64,000 nt of DNA from JASEJA01 sp038872535 (lineage in GTDB: Archaea; Thermoproteota; Bathyarchaeia; Bathyarchaeales; Bathycorpusculaceae): contig JAVZJY010000003.1 in NCBI GenBank assembly GCA_038872535.1, positions 30,465-94,464 on the forward strand, in the 5' to 3' direction. Position numbers and translations under genes: made by a program. Below the pieces are notes generated by a model. It did not search any database. It was not told the origin of the DNA and saw nothing but the letters and a program-made list of their open reading frames with translations. Below, piece by piece: positions 42,711 through 51,104 of the stretch; position 1 is the first letter of the stretch; every line of letters starts with the position of its first letter.

Positions 42711-44047
42711 GCTTTAGAGAGTTTTTTGAAAAGATGGAAAAAGAAGGGGAAGTCTTACGCATAAAAAATGAGCTGTCAACCAGTTTTGAAATTCCATTCG
42801 TCATGAAAAGTTTCGATAATCAAGGTCCAATTCTCGTATTCGAGAAGGTGAAAAATCACGAGACAATGGTTGTTGCTAATGTTTGCGGAACTCGAAAGAG
42901 AATTTGCGCAGCTCTAGATGTTGAACAAGATGGGTTTTACAGAAAATTGATTGATGCTTGGCGTTTGCCCAAAAAACCAAAGGTTGTTGAAGACGACGCT
43001 GTGAAAGAAGTTTCTGAGAAGGACTTGTCCAAGATTCCCATTTTGACGCATTTTGAGGGGGATGCCGGTCCATATATTACTTCGGCGGTTGTTTATGCGA
43101 GGAGCATTGATGGGAATGTTGAGAATGTTTCGGTTCATCGCCTTCAAGTTTTAGACAAAAAGCGTTTAGCAATCCGTTTGGTTCCCCGACACCTTTTCAG
43201 ATTGTGGCAGACAGCAAAAGAGAATGGTAAAGACTTAGAAGCATCCATTTCCATTGGCGTTCATCCAGCGGTTATGCTGGCTGCTTCTTCTCCTGTTCCT
43301 TTTGGCGTTAACGAATTTGAGGTGGCAAATACATTAATGAACAATGGTTTACGCTTAGTTGAGTGTGAGCATGTGGATGCTTATGCTCCAGCAGATGCCG
43401 AATTAGTCTTAGAGGGAAAAATTTCTGCAAAGCAAGAAGTTGCAGAAGGACCATTTGTAGATATAACTGGAACTTATGATATTCAAAGAATTCAGCCCGT
43501 CGTGGAAGTTGTGAATGTTATGCATAGGAAAGATTATGTTTATCAAGCACTTTTGCCGTCAGGAGCAGAGCATAAGCTTCTGATGGGTTTACCTCACGAA
43601 GTTTTGATTTGGGAAGCCGTTTCAAAGGTTGTGCCGAAAGTTCACGCTGTCAACCTTTCAGTTGGCGGAAGCGGATGGCTCCACGCAATAATATCAATCG
43701 AGAAACAACTTGACGGAGATGGAAAAAATGCTTTGTTAGCTGCTTTTGCTGCACATCCAAGCCTAAAACACGCGGTGGTTGTCGATTCAGACATTAACGT
43801 TTTTGACCCATATGAGGTTGAATGGGCTATTGCAACTCGTTTTCAAGCAAACGAAGACTTAATTATTGTAAATAATGTGCGAGGTTCAACATTGGATTCT
43901 TCCGCTGACCAAGACACTGGGTTAACAAGCAAGATGGGTTTGGACGCCACAAAACCGTTCACTAAGCCTAAGGAAAAGTTTGAGCGGGCGAAAATTCCAG
44001 TTAGCAGTGCGGTCCAGAAACTCGTTCAAAAATTGTTAGCACATTAA
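42707..44047 (+). CDS. UbiD-family decarboxylase
   Basis: Prenylated-FMN-dependent decarboxylase family (446 aa). The conserved N-V-S-V-H-R-L-Q and R-L-V-P-R-H-L motifs near 145-162, the E-G-P-F-V-D-I-T-G-T-Y segment near 245 and the D-S-D-I-N-V-F-D-P-Y-E-V-E-W catalytic acid region near 363 are present. In many archaea the UbiD homologue is the trans-anhydromevalonate 5-phosphate decarboxylase of the modified mevalonate pathway that makes isopentenyl phosphate, the likely role here given ether lipids. UbiX is not in the window. Confidence 0.85.
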   Translation: MSFREFFEKMEKEGEVLRIKNELSTSFEIPFVMKSFDNQGPILVFEKVKNHETMVVANVCGTRKRICAALDVEQDGFYRKLIDAWRLPKKPKVVEDDAVKEVSEKDLSKIPILTHFEGDAGPYITSAVVYARSIDGNVENVSVHRLQVLDKKRLAIRLVPRHLFRLWQTAKENGKDLEASISIGVHPAVMLAASSPVPFGVNEFEVANTLMNNGLRLVECEHVDAYAPADAELVLEGKISAKQEVAEGPFVDITGTYDIQRIQPVVEVVNVMHRKDYVYQALLPSGAEHKLLMGLPHEVLIWEAVSKVVPKVHAVNLSVGGSGWLHAIISIEKQLDGDGKNALLAAFAAHPSLKHAVVVDSDINVFDPYEVEWAIATRFQANEDLIIVNNVRGSTLDSSADQDTGLTSKMGLDATKPFTKPKEKFERAKIPVSSAVQKLVQKLLAH

Positions 44048-44057
44048 CTTATATATG
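44048..44057 (+). promoter_or_regulatory. TATA box for the CBS-domain gene
   Basis: CTTATATATG overlaps the end of the UbiD-family gene; a start near 44080 would leave a short leader. Confidence 0.4.
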
Positions 44058-44090
44058 GGCTTTGAAAGATAAAAGGAGACGGTGGTTTCA

Positions 44091-44579
44091 TTGTCTGAAG
44101 AGGAAAAAGAAGAAAGTGGCATATCACTAAAAGTTGAGGATGTCATGGTTAAGGAAGTAATAACCATAGACGAAAACTCAACAGTAAAGGAAGCAGCAGA
44201 AATCATGAACAAGTTTGAAATTGGCTGTTTAATTGCCGTGAGAAAAGGAAAAGCCATGGGAATAATAACAGAAAGAGACCTGCTAAAAAGGGTTGTTGCC
44301 GAAGCAAAAGATGCAAACAAAACCAAAGTTAAAGATGTCATGTCAAGTCCGCTTGTTGTTGTTGAACCCAAAATGGATTTAGAAGAAGCCGTAAGGCTCA
44401 TGTTTCAGATGAAAATTAAGAAGTTACCCGTTGTTGATGGAAAACGCCTCGTTGGTTTGGTTTCGCTCACAGATATAGCACGGTTCCAGCCTCAAGTGAT
44501 AAAAATACTGAAACAACTTGCCATGAGACAAGCAGCGCCAAAAAGCATGAAAAAAGTCATAGATTATTATGTGGTTTAA
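44091..44579 (+). CDS. Tandem CBS-domain protein
   Basis: About 162 aa with two CBS motifs (roughly 15-70 and 80-140: V-E-D-V-M-V-K-E-V ... G-I-I-T-E-R-D-L and V-K-D-V-M-S-S-P-L ... G-L-V-S-L-T-D-I-A). CBS pairs bind adenosyl nucleotides and sense energy or methyl-donor status. A basic C-terminal tail follows. The TTG at 44091 has GGTGG five bases before it; a GTG at 44082 is also open. No partner domain, so it probably regulates another protein. Confidence 0.82.
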   Translation: MSEEEKEESGISLKVEDVMVKEVITIDENSTVKEAAEIMNKFEIGCLIAVRKGKAMGIITERDLLKRVVAEAKDANKTKVKDVMSSPLVVVEPKMDLEEAVRLMFQMKIKKLPVVDGKRLVGLVSLTDIARFQPQVIKILKQLAMRQAAPKSMKKVIDYYVV

Positions 44580-44656
44580 ATTTTCTGTTACTATTCTTAG
44601 TGAAAAATCGCAAGTTTAATATTCAGAATCAGAATAAAACTGTTGCTGGGATAAAC

Positions 44657-45553
44657 ATGAAAAGAAAAATTTTGTGTCCACTATTGTTTTTGTCGCTAGC
44701 ACTTTTACTGACAACAGAAACAGTGACGGCAAGCATCCAACATTTCACTTGGATAAACTCTGCCGTAGGTGAAGACTTGTATTATCATCAAAATGTTGTT
44801 GCCTATGAAACAGAGAGTTGGTGGAATATTTCCATAAGTGTATACAACGATTATCTAACTCCTCCTCCGCCACCACGCATAAATATGCCTGTCAACATCA
44901 CAGCCATAAAAGTGTATTTTGATTGGGGCGAATGGCATAACTATACGTTTGACGCTCCCGTTCGGATGGAACCCCTTGAGGTCAAGGTTTTCAATGTGGG
45001 GAATGTAACACCGCCGTTGACTGTTGCTCCTGAAACATGGGTACACTCATACACCGTTTATGTAGAATATATCGTTGAAGGAGAAACAACCCCCCGAATG
45101 GATTGGTATTGGAGTGGTAACAACTTCGCAGTTATGTCTGAAGCCCACTTTGATAGTTTTCAGCTTTACAACAAGCTTAAAAACATTATGACAGACGTAA
45201 CAGTACTGCCCTCTGCAATCAACGCAACCGAAGCGCAGGTTCTTTTCGTTAAAGCTTACATGGAGTATACCATAGGAAGGCAATATTACAGCAATGGAGA
45301 CTTCGAAAATGCGAAGACATGCTTCCAAAATGCAGACCAATATTTCACTCAAGCTCTTAACGCTTGGAACGAAAAAGGAACAAATTTTGAGGATGCAATG
45401 CTAGATTATTATACTTCATTGGCGGATGCACAACGTATCCAAGCCAACGCTGCACTAAACAATTCGTACGGATGGATCTTCTTCGGGATAGGCTGGATAC
45501 TGATAGGTGTCGGAATAATAGTCTATGGTGTCAGAAAACCGAAAACACCCTAA
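44657..45553 (+). CDS. Hypothetical secreted membrane-anchored protein
   Basis: Unrecognised 298-aa protein with an N-terminal signal peptide (M-K-R-K-I then a hydrophobic core ending T-V-T-A-S) and a C-terminal TM helix (W-I-F-F-G-I-G-W-I-L-I-G-V-G) followed by a short basic tail. The ectodomain holds an immunoglobulin-like beta region (20-150) and a helical segment near 200-270 reminiscent of a TPR-like pair (Y-Y-S-N-G-D-F-E-N-A). Several N-x-S/T sequons. The start at 44657 is chosen for the signal peptide; the frame is open to 44600. Confidence 0.6.
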   Translation: MKRKILCPLLFLSLALLLTTETVTASIQHFTWINSAVGEDLYYHQNVVAYETESWWNISISVYNDYLTPPPPPRINMPVNITAIKVYFDWGEWHNYTFDAPVRMEPLEVKVFNVGNVTPPLTVAPETWVHSYTVYVEYIVEGETTPRMDWYWSGNNFAVMSEAHFDSFQLYNKLKNIMTDVTVLPSAINATEAQVLFVKAYMEYTIGRQYYSNGDFENAKTCFQNADQYFTQALNAWNEKGTNFEDAMLDYYTSLADAQRIQANAALNNSYGWIFFGIGWILIGVGIIVYGVRKPKTP

Positions 45554-45648
45554 AACTACTAACTAACACCTTTTCATTTTCTTCATCTTTTTAAAATGCG
45601 TTTAAATAATAAGCTTACTTGAATAATGAACGTAGCCGCTGAACTAAA

Positions 45649-46038
45649 ATGAAAAAAACATTAGTGTTTAAAGTTAACCCTAAAAAACCCGAAAATGAGG
45701 CTATCCGTGCAGCAGCCAACATTATCAAAAGTGGCGGTTTGGTGGCTTTTCCAACAGAAACAGTTTATGGCTTGGGAGCAGACGCATTAAATTCGAAAGC
45801 TGTTTTAGCCTTGTTTGAAGCAAAAAAGAGACCGCTAGATAANNNNNNNNNNNNNNNNNNNNNNNNNNNNNNNNNNNNNNNNNNNNNNNNNNNNNNNNNN
45901 NNNNNNNNNNNNNNNNNNNNNNNNNNNNNNNNNNNNNNNNAGGTTATAGTTGCTGAAGGATTGCCAATGGAAGGGTTGGGTTTAGCGGTTATGAATAGGC
46001 TTCGTAAGGCTGCAGGATACAAAATTTTTAAAGCATGA
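45649..46038 (+). pseudogene. sua5: Sua5/TsaC threonylcarbamoyl-AMP synthase, fragment split by a scaffold gap
   Basis: The first 64 codons match the N-terminus of the Sua5/YrdC family, ending at the K-R-P motif: S-G-G-L-V-A-F-P-T-E-T-V-Y-G-L-G-A-D, ATP/Thr site. The last 31 codons match the C-terminal end of the long Sua5 form (V-I-V-A-E-G-L ... G-L-G-L-A-V-M-N-R-L-R-K-A). Full Sua5 proteins are about 330-350 aa, so roughly 240 residues (about 700 bp) are missing although the N run is only 98. There is no flanking overlap here. The gene is broken by assembly, not by biology. It makes the carbamoyl-AMP used by KEOPS. Confidence 0.75.
45843..45940. other. Scaffold gap (98 N), length nominal
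   Basis: Flanks do not repeat; the gap hides most of the Sua5 gene, so the true length is about 0.7 kb or more. Confidence 0.85.
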
Positions 46039-46049
46039 GCTTAGAAAAG

Positions 46050-46132
46050 TTTATATTTAAGTGTTTTTCGTGTAAAATTCTGCTTGTTTCAGCTTAACCA
46101 TCCATCGGTAAAAGGTTTATGTGGAGGTGATT
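46050..46132 (+). promoter_or_regulatory. Strong promoter and RBS of the thermosome gene
   Basis: GTTTATATTTAA (46050-46060) with AGAAAA upstream is a near-consensus BRE/TATA; transcription should start near 46080. The 57-base leader ends with GGAGGTGATT (46123-46132), an extended match to the 16S anti-Shine-Dalgarno, five bases before the ATG, fitting a highly expressed chaperone. Confidence 0.65.
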
Positions 46133-46137
46133 AAGAA

Positions 46138-47784
46138 ATGGCTGCTGCACCTTCAGGAACTGTTCCCGTCTTGGTGTTGAAGGAAGGAACTGGAAGGACA
46201 ACGGGAAGGGAAGCTCAAAGAAACAATATTATGGCTGCGAAAATAATAGCCGAAACCATTAAGACAACTTTGGGACCGAAGGGAATGGATAAAATGCTTG
46301 TCAGCAGCTTCGGAGACGTTTCAATAACAAACGATGGCGCAACAATAATGAAAGAACTTGACGTGCAGCATCCAGCAGCCAAAATGCTCGTCGAAGTTGC
46401 AAAAGCCCAAGACAATGAAGTAGGCGACGGCACAACAACGGCTGTGGTTTTAGCTGGAGAACTTCTAAATAAAGCTGAAAACCTCCTTGACCAAAACATT
46501 CACCCAACAGTTATCATTGACGGATACAAGAAAGCAAGCGAAAAAGCCCAAGAAATTTTAGAGGAAATGGCGATTCCAATAAGTATCAAAGACAATGAAC
46601 GCTTAATAGATGTGGCTGTCACCTCCATGGGAAGCAAAGGCATTACAGTAGCAAAGGAACACTTCGCAAAGCTGGCAGTTGAAGCTGTTAAGCAAGTTGC
46701 CGAAGAAAAAGACGGAAAACTCAAGGCGGACATTGATTTAATAAAAGTTTTGAAAAAGCATGGAAAAAGCCTTGAGGAGACAGAACTAGTTAAAGGCATG
46801 GTCATAGATAAAGAGGTCGCTCACCCTCAAATGCCAAAGCTTGTCACCAAGGCAAAGATTGCGTTGTTGAATGCCAAACTTGAGATTGAGAAGACGGAGT
46901 TTGACGCAAAAATAAACATAGAAAGCCCAGAACAAATGAAGCTTTTTTTGGATGAAGAAGAGCGCATGCTAAAGGAGATGGTTGACAAAATTGCTGAGAC
47001 TGGCGCTAATGTCGTCTTCTGCGAGAAGGGTATAGACGATGTGGCATTGCACTTTTTGGCAAAGAGGGGCATTTTGGCAGTCAAAAACGTCAGCAGCAGC
47101 GACATGGAGAAGCTTGCCAAGGCTACTGGAGGCAAAATAATGGCAAGCGTTAAAGAATTAACAGCAGATGTGCTTGGAGAAGCAAAGATTGTTGAAGAGG
47201 TCAAGATTGGCGATGACAAGCTTGTTTATGTGCGGGAATGCAAGAACCCAAAGGCTGTCACAATAGTTGTTAGAGGCGGAACAGAACACGTCGTAGATGA
47301 GGCTGAACGCTCATTGCATGATGCCTTATGCGTGGTGAGAAATGCCATTGAAGACGGCAAAATTGTGGCTGGCGGCGGTGCTCCAGAGGCGCATGTTGCA
47401 AGGCACTTGAGGGAGTATGCGGTTAAGGTTGGCGGAAGAGAACAGTTAGCCATAGAAGCTTTTGCTGATGCTATTGAGGCTATTCCTTTGACATTGGCTG
47501 AAAACGCTGGTTTAGACCCGATAGACATTATGGTTGCGTTAAGAGCCAAACACGAAAGTGCAGCTTCACCATCTTATGGCGTGGATGTCTTTTCAGGCAA
47601 AGTTAGGGATATGCTTGAGTTGAACGTTGTTGAGCCTTTGCGGGTTAAGCAGCAAGTGGTTAAGTCTGCCACCGAAGCAGCTAATATGATACTGAAGATT
47701 GACGATTTGATAGCAGCAAAAGGCATGGAAAAAGAAGCAAAGGAAAAGAAACCGCCTAAAGGACCATCAGAATTCGAAGAATAA
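46138..47784 (+). CDS. thsA: Thermosome (group II chaperonin) subunit
   Basis: ATP-driven folding chaperonin subunit of 548 aa forming double-ring complexes with a built-in lid. T-L-G-P-K-G-M-D-K-M-L near 46, N-D-G-A-T-I near 67 and G-D-G-T-T-T near 95 are the nucleotide-binding signatures, and G-G-G-A-P-E near 417 is the conserved equatorial loop. The C-terminus is short and acidic (P-S-E-F-E-E) without the Gly/Met tail of many homologues. Clients come from prefoldin, whose beta subunit is at 6.6 kb. Confidence 0.97.
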   Translation: MAAAPSGTVPVLVLKEGTGRTTGREAQRNNIMAAKIIAETIKTTLGPKGMDKMLVSSFGDVSITNDGATIMKELDVQHPAAKMLVEVAKAQDNEVGDGTTTAVVLAGELLNKAENLLDQNIHPTVIIDGYKKASEKAQEILEEMAIPISIKDNERLIDVAVTSMGSKGITVAKEHFAKLAVEAVKQVAEEKDGKLKADIDLIKVLKKHGKSLEETELVKGMVIDKEVAHPQMPKLVTKAKIALLNAKLEIEKTEFDAKINIESPEQMKLFLDEEERMLKEMVDKIAETGANVVFCEKGIDDVALHFLAKRGILAVKNVSSSDMEKLAKATGGKIMASVKELTADVLGEAKIVEEVKIGDDKLVYVRECKNPKAVTIVVRGGTEHVVDEAERSLHDALCVVRNAIEDGKIVAGGGAPEAHVARHLREYAVKVGGREQLAIEAFADAIEAIPLTLAENAGLDPIDIMVALRAKHESAASPSYGVDVFSGKVRDMLELNVVEPLRVKQQVVKSATEAANMILKIDDLIAAKGMEKEAKEKKPPKGPSEFEE

Positions 47785-47800
47785 ACCAGAATTAACTCGC

Positions 47801-47827
47801 CTTTTTCTTTTTCTCTTCTTCTTTTTG
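47801..47827 (+). terminator. T-rich terminator after the thermosome
   Basis: Three T-runs (TTTTT, TTTTTCTC, TTTTT) directly after the stop, the usual archaeal intrinsic termination signal without a hairpin. Confidence 0.5.
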
Positions 47828-47870
47828 GCTCGAAAATCAACGTTACGGATTCTATCCTTTCGTAACAGCC

Positions 47871-48119
47871 TCAAATTTTCTTTTTAAGTCCAAAAATTGC
47901 GTATAACAATGTAATTAATGCAATAAGAGCCAGAATGTGGGCTGTGGGATAGCCTATATCAGAACGGCGACTAAACGCCAACCAAACATCTCCCTGAAGA
48001 TAAGCATCATATACTCTAACAACCATGGCTGCAGAGTACATGACAACAACCGCAATTAACAAATAAAACTTCAAACCATGTTTTTGTCCTTGAACTTGGT
48101 CTTTCAAATGCTTTCGCAT
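47871..48119 (-). CDS. Hypothetical two-TM protein downstream of hutU
   Basis: An 82-aa protein with hydrophobic helices near 17-37 and 57-75, and a basic start and end. ATG at 48119, three bases after the duplicated hutU stop. Its first 14 codons fall inside the 130-bp overlap repeated across the gap at 48.2 kb. Once the overlap is merged, the gene lies immediately downstream of hutU and would share its transcript. No function recognised. Confidence 0.55.
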   Translation of the reverse strand: MRKHLKDQVQGQKHGLKFYLLIAVVVMYSAAMVVRVYDAYLQGDVWLAFSRRSDIGYPTAHILALIALITLLYAIFGLKKKI

Positions 48120-48207
48120 CTGTTACTTTAGCATGGGCATTTTAACACCCTTTTCTTTCGCTATTTTCTTTGCTTTTTCATAGCCTGCATCCGCATGTCT
48201 TACTATG

Positions 48208-48304
48208 NNNNNNNNNNNNNNNNNNNNNNNNNNNNNNNNNNNNNNNNNNNNNNNNNNNNNNNNNNNNNNNNNNNNNNNNNNNNNNNNNNNNNNNNNNNNN
48301 NNNN
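48208..48304. other. Scaffold gap (97 N) with duplicated flanks
   Basis: Positions 48078-48206 are repeated at 48305-48433 with the same 227-bp offset as the gap at 25.7 kb. The left copy contains a 28-codon C-terminal duplicate of hutU that is not a separate gene. Confidence 0.9.
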
Positions 48305-48349
48305 ATGTTTTTGTCCTTGAACTTGGTCTTTCAAATGCTTTCGCATCTG

Positions 48350-50005
48350 TTACTTTAGCATGGGCATTTTAACACCCTTTTCTTTCGCTATTTTCTTTGC
48401 TTTTTCATAGCCTGCATCCGCATGTCTTACTATTGCTGTGCCAGGGTCAGTTGTTAAGACTGTTGTTAGGCGTTTTTCTGCTTCTTTTGTGCCGTCAGCC
48501 ACTAAACACATGCCAGCATGAATGCTATAGCCTATGCCAACGCCTCCGCCATGGTGAACGCTAACCCATGTTGCCCCGCCAACAGCGTTAATTAAAGCGT
48601 TAAGAATTGGCCAGTCCGCAACTGCGTCGCTTCCGTCTATCATGCCTTCTGTTTCGCGGTTTGGCGAGGCAACGCTTCCGCCGTCCAAATGGTCTCTTCC
48701 AATCCATATGGGTCCGCTTAGGCTTCCGTCAGCAACCATGTCATTCATTATTTTTCCGAAGCGGGCTCTCTCGCCGAAGCCGAGCCAGCAAACTCTTGCG
48801 GGTAAGCCTTGAAATTCGACTTGTTCTTTTGCTTTCTGTATCCAACGGCACAACTCCTTATTGTAAGCGAATTCTTCCAAAATGACATCGTCAAGCGTGT
48901 AAATGTCTTCTCGGCTACCCACAAGCGAAGTCCAACGGAATGGTCCCCTGCCCTCGCAAAACATTGGTCTAATATAGCGTTGGACAAAGCCTGGATAGGC
49001 AAAGGCGTCTTTGAATCCAGTGTTGTAGGCTTGCTGTCTTAGATTGTTGCCATATTCGAAGGTTACTGCGCCTTTCTTCATCATTTTAACCATGGTTTCA
49101 ACTTGAAGCCGCATGCTTTCATTTGCCCGCTGCAGATACTCTTTTGGATCGTTTAAGCGCAGTTCATCAGCCTCCTCTTTGGATAAGCCAGCTGGATAAT
49201 AGCCGTTCAATGGGTCGTGGGCTGAGGTTTGGTCTGTTAAGACGTCTGGAATTATTCCCAGCTTTAAGAGTTCTGGGTGCACTTCAGCGGCGTTGCCCAA
49301 CAAGCCAATGCTTCTGGGGATTCCGTCTCGTTTTGCTTCTAATGCCAATTTTACGGCTTCATCCAAATCGTCGGTCCACATTTCCAAATACTTGTGCCTA
49401 AGCCTTCTGTCGATGGCTCGCTTGTCTATTTCCACAACTAATGCGACGCCATCATTCATTGTTACGGCTAAGGGTTGGGCGCCTCCCATTTCGCCCAAAC
49501 CAGCAGTTAAGACAAGTTTTCCACGGAGGGAACCGCCAAAATGTTCTTTGGCTACGGCGGCTAAAGTTTCATATGTGCCTTGTAGTATTCCTTGTGTTCC
49601 TATGTAAGCCCATGAACCAGCAGTCATTTGTCCAAACATGATTAAGCCTTTCTGTTCTAACTCGTAAAAGTAGTCCCATGTAGCCCATTTTGGCACGAGC
49701 ATGGCGTTAACGATTAAGGCTCTTGGCGCCCACTCATGGGTTTTGAAAACGGCTACCGGTTTGCCGCTTTGAACAAGCATGGTTTCGTCAGGTTCAAGCT
49801 CAATTAAAGTTTCAACAATACGCTCAAAACATTCCCAGCTTCGGGCAGCCCTTCCAGTTCCGCCATACACAATAAGCTTTTCAGGGTCTTTAGCCACTTC
49901 TGGATCCACAACATTGTAAAGCATTCGCAGTATGCCTTCAATCTGCCAGTTTTTACAATGCAATTCTGGACCAGTCAAACATTTTACGGGTCTTTCAACC
50001 TTCAA
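48350..50005 (-). CDS. hutU: Urocanate hydratase
   Basis: Converts urocanate to imidazolonepropionate with tightly bound NAD+ (551 aa, full length). Y-G-G-T-G-R-A-A-R near 48, the NAD-binding T-A-G-L-G-E-M-G-G-A-Q-P near 168 and the catalytic Cys-containing R-V-C-W-L-G-F-G-E-R-A near 408 are present, as is the H-H-G-G-G-V-G-I-G motif near 493. Second step of histidine degradation. Divergent from a glycosidase-like gene that separates it from hutI and ftcD. Histidine ammonia-lyase (hutH) is not in the window. Confidence 0.95.
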   Translation of the reverse strand: MKVERPVKCLTGPELHCKNWQIEGILRMLYNVVDPEVAKDPEKLIVYGGTGRAARSWECFERIVETLIELEPDETMLVQSGKPVAVFKTHEWAPRALIVNAMLVPKWATWDYFYELEQKGLIMFGQMTAGSWAYIGTQGILQGTYETLAAVAKEHFGGSLRGKLVLTAGLGEMGGAQPLAVTMNDGVALVVEIDKRAIDRRLRHKYLEMWTDDLDEAVKLALEAKRDGIPRSIGLLGNAAEVHPELLKLGIIPDVLTDQTSAHDPLNGYYPAGLSKEEADELRLNDPKEYLQRANESMRLQVETMVKMMKKGAVTFEYGNNLRQQAYNTGFKDAFAYPGFVQRYIRPMFCEGRGPFRWTSLVGSREDIYTLDDVILEEFAYNKELCRWIQKAKEQVEFQGLPARVCWLGFGERARFGKIMNDMVADGSLSGPIWIGRDHLDGGSVASPNRETEGMIDGSDAVADWPILNALINAVGGATWVSVHHGGGVGIGYSIHAGMCLVADGTKEAEKRLTTVLTTDPGTAIVRHADAGYEKAKKIAKEKGVKMPMLK

Positions 50006-50085
50006 GAGACACGCCTCTAATATGAATGGAAAAGCAGAGAAAATTAATAACTGTTTGGAATGCTAATATTCTTTAGAGATGAGGT

Positions 50086-51102
50086 ATGAAGTGGCGTCTT
50101 TTAGGCATAGTTTTAGGTTTGATTGGCTTGTTATGTTTTGCTTTTGCTTATCAGTATCTAATTTTACATGTCCGTAGAGCCCGATATTATTGTGCAGTCG
50201 CCCCTTACAATTTTAACGGTGGAACCAGACTGAACCAAACTGAATTTCAGCAGCATTTGGATATTGTTAAGGATTTGGGTTTTGAGGGAATTGTTGTTCA
50301 TACTATGGAAAGTTTCTACGATGAAGGATTGTTAGATTGGTTATTTGAGGTTGCAGAAAACTGTAGTTTGGATGTTATGCTTGCAGTTTACTATTTCAAC
50401 CGAAGTTATCATTTTCCCTTTCCAGTTGAAGCATACAATCGAACAGGTTTCATGATTAACGATTCTGAACTTTACCTTTTTGTTGATTATCTAAAAAATG
50501 TTAGTCAAATCTCCGGTATACATCCAAACTTTAAAGGCTACATTCTTTTCTATGTGTTTCGCCATGAAGAACGAGATTTTTGGATATACCAAATCCAAAA
50601 CAACAAGCTAGAGTATACTCAAAGAATGCAACTCTTAATTAATGCTTTAAACGATAGCAAACCATTATACTTAACTGCTGAACCTTGGGATGCCGAAAAC
50701 AGCATAAACACGGTTTACAAAGACTTTCCTAAAAATTTTGTCGGCGTGGACGGATTTGCCTTGCAAGGATATAACTTTGTAATAGATGATATTCAATTCG
50801 AAGAAGTCGTGGTAAGACAAGCTGATTTTTGGAAACAATTTTTCAGTGAAATCCATATTGCCGAATTTGGTTACCGAACAATGGTGACCGATACCCACCA
50901 CGGTCGGGCTTCAAGCCAAGAATCTAAGGCAAACATGATTAGAGAATTTATCAAGAAAACATGGACGTGGAACAGTTTTGTCGCTTATAATTTCTTAACA
51001 GACTTTTGGGAAAATAACACAAAAGTTGACTGGGGATTAATTTTTGACAATCAAACTTACAGACCAGCAGCTTACGCTTTCAAAGAGATGCTCAAGAATT
51101 AA
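50086..51102 (+). CDS. Membrane-anchored glycoside hydrolase-like protein
   Basis: A 338-aa protein with an N-terminal TM helix (residues 5-24) and an extracellular TIM-barrel-like domain. F-N-G-G-T-R-L-N near 44, a G-F-E-G-I-V-V-H strand, Y-L-T-A-E-P-W-D near 195 (acid/base candidate Glu) and H-I-A-E-F-G-Y-R near 263 (nucleophile candidate Glu) follow the pattern of clan GH-A glycosidases. Several N-x-S/T sequons. It sits alone between the hut genes on the opposite strand. Substrate unknown; family not assigned. Confidence 0.5.
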   Translation: MKWRLLGIVLGLIGLLCFAFAYQYLILHVRRARYYCAVAPYNFNGGTRLNQTEFQQHLDIVKDLGFEGIVVHTMESFYDEGLLDWLFEVAENCSLDVMLAVYYFNRSYHFPFPVEAYNRTGFMINDSELYLFVDYLKNVSQISGIHPNFKGYILFYVFRHEERDFWIYQIQNNKLEYTQRMQLLINALNDSKPLYLTAEPWDAENSINTVYKDFPKNFVGVDGFALQGYNFVIDDIQFEEVVVRQADFWKQFFSEIHIAEFGYRTMVTDTHHGRASSQESKANMIREFIKKTWTWNSFVAYNFLTDFWENNTKVDWGLIFDNQTYRPAAYAFKEMLKN

Positions 51103-51104
51103 AT

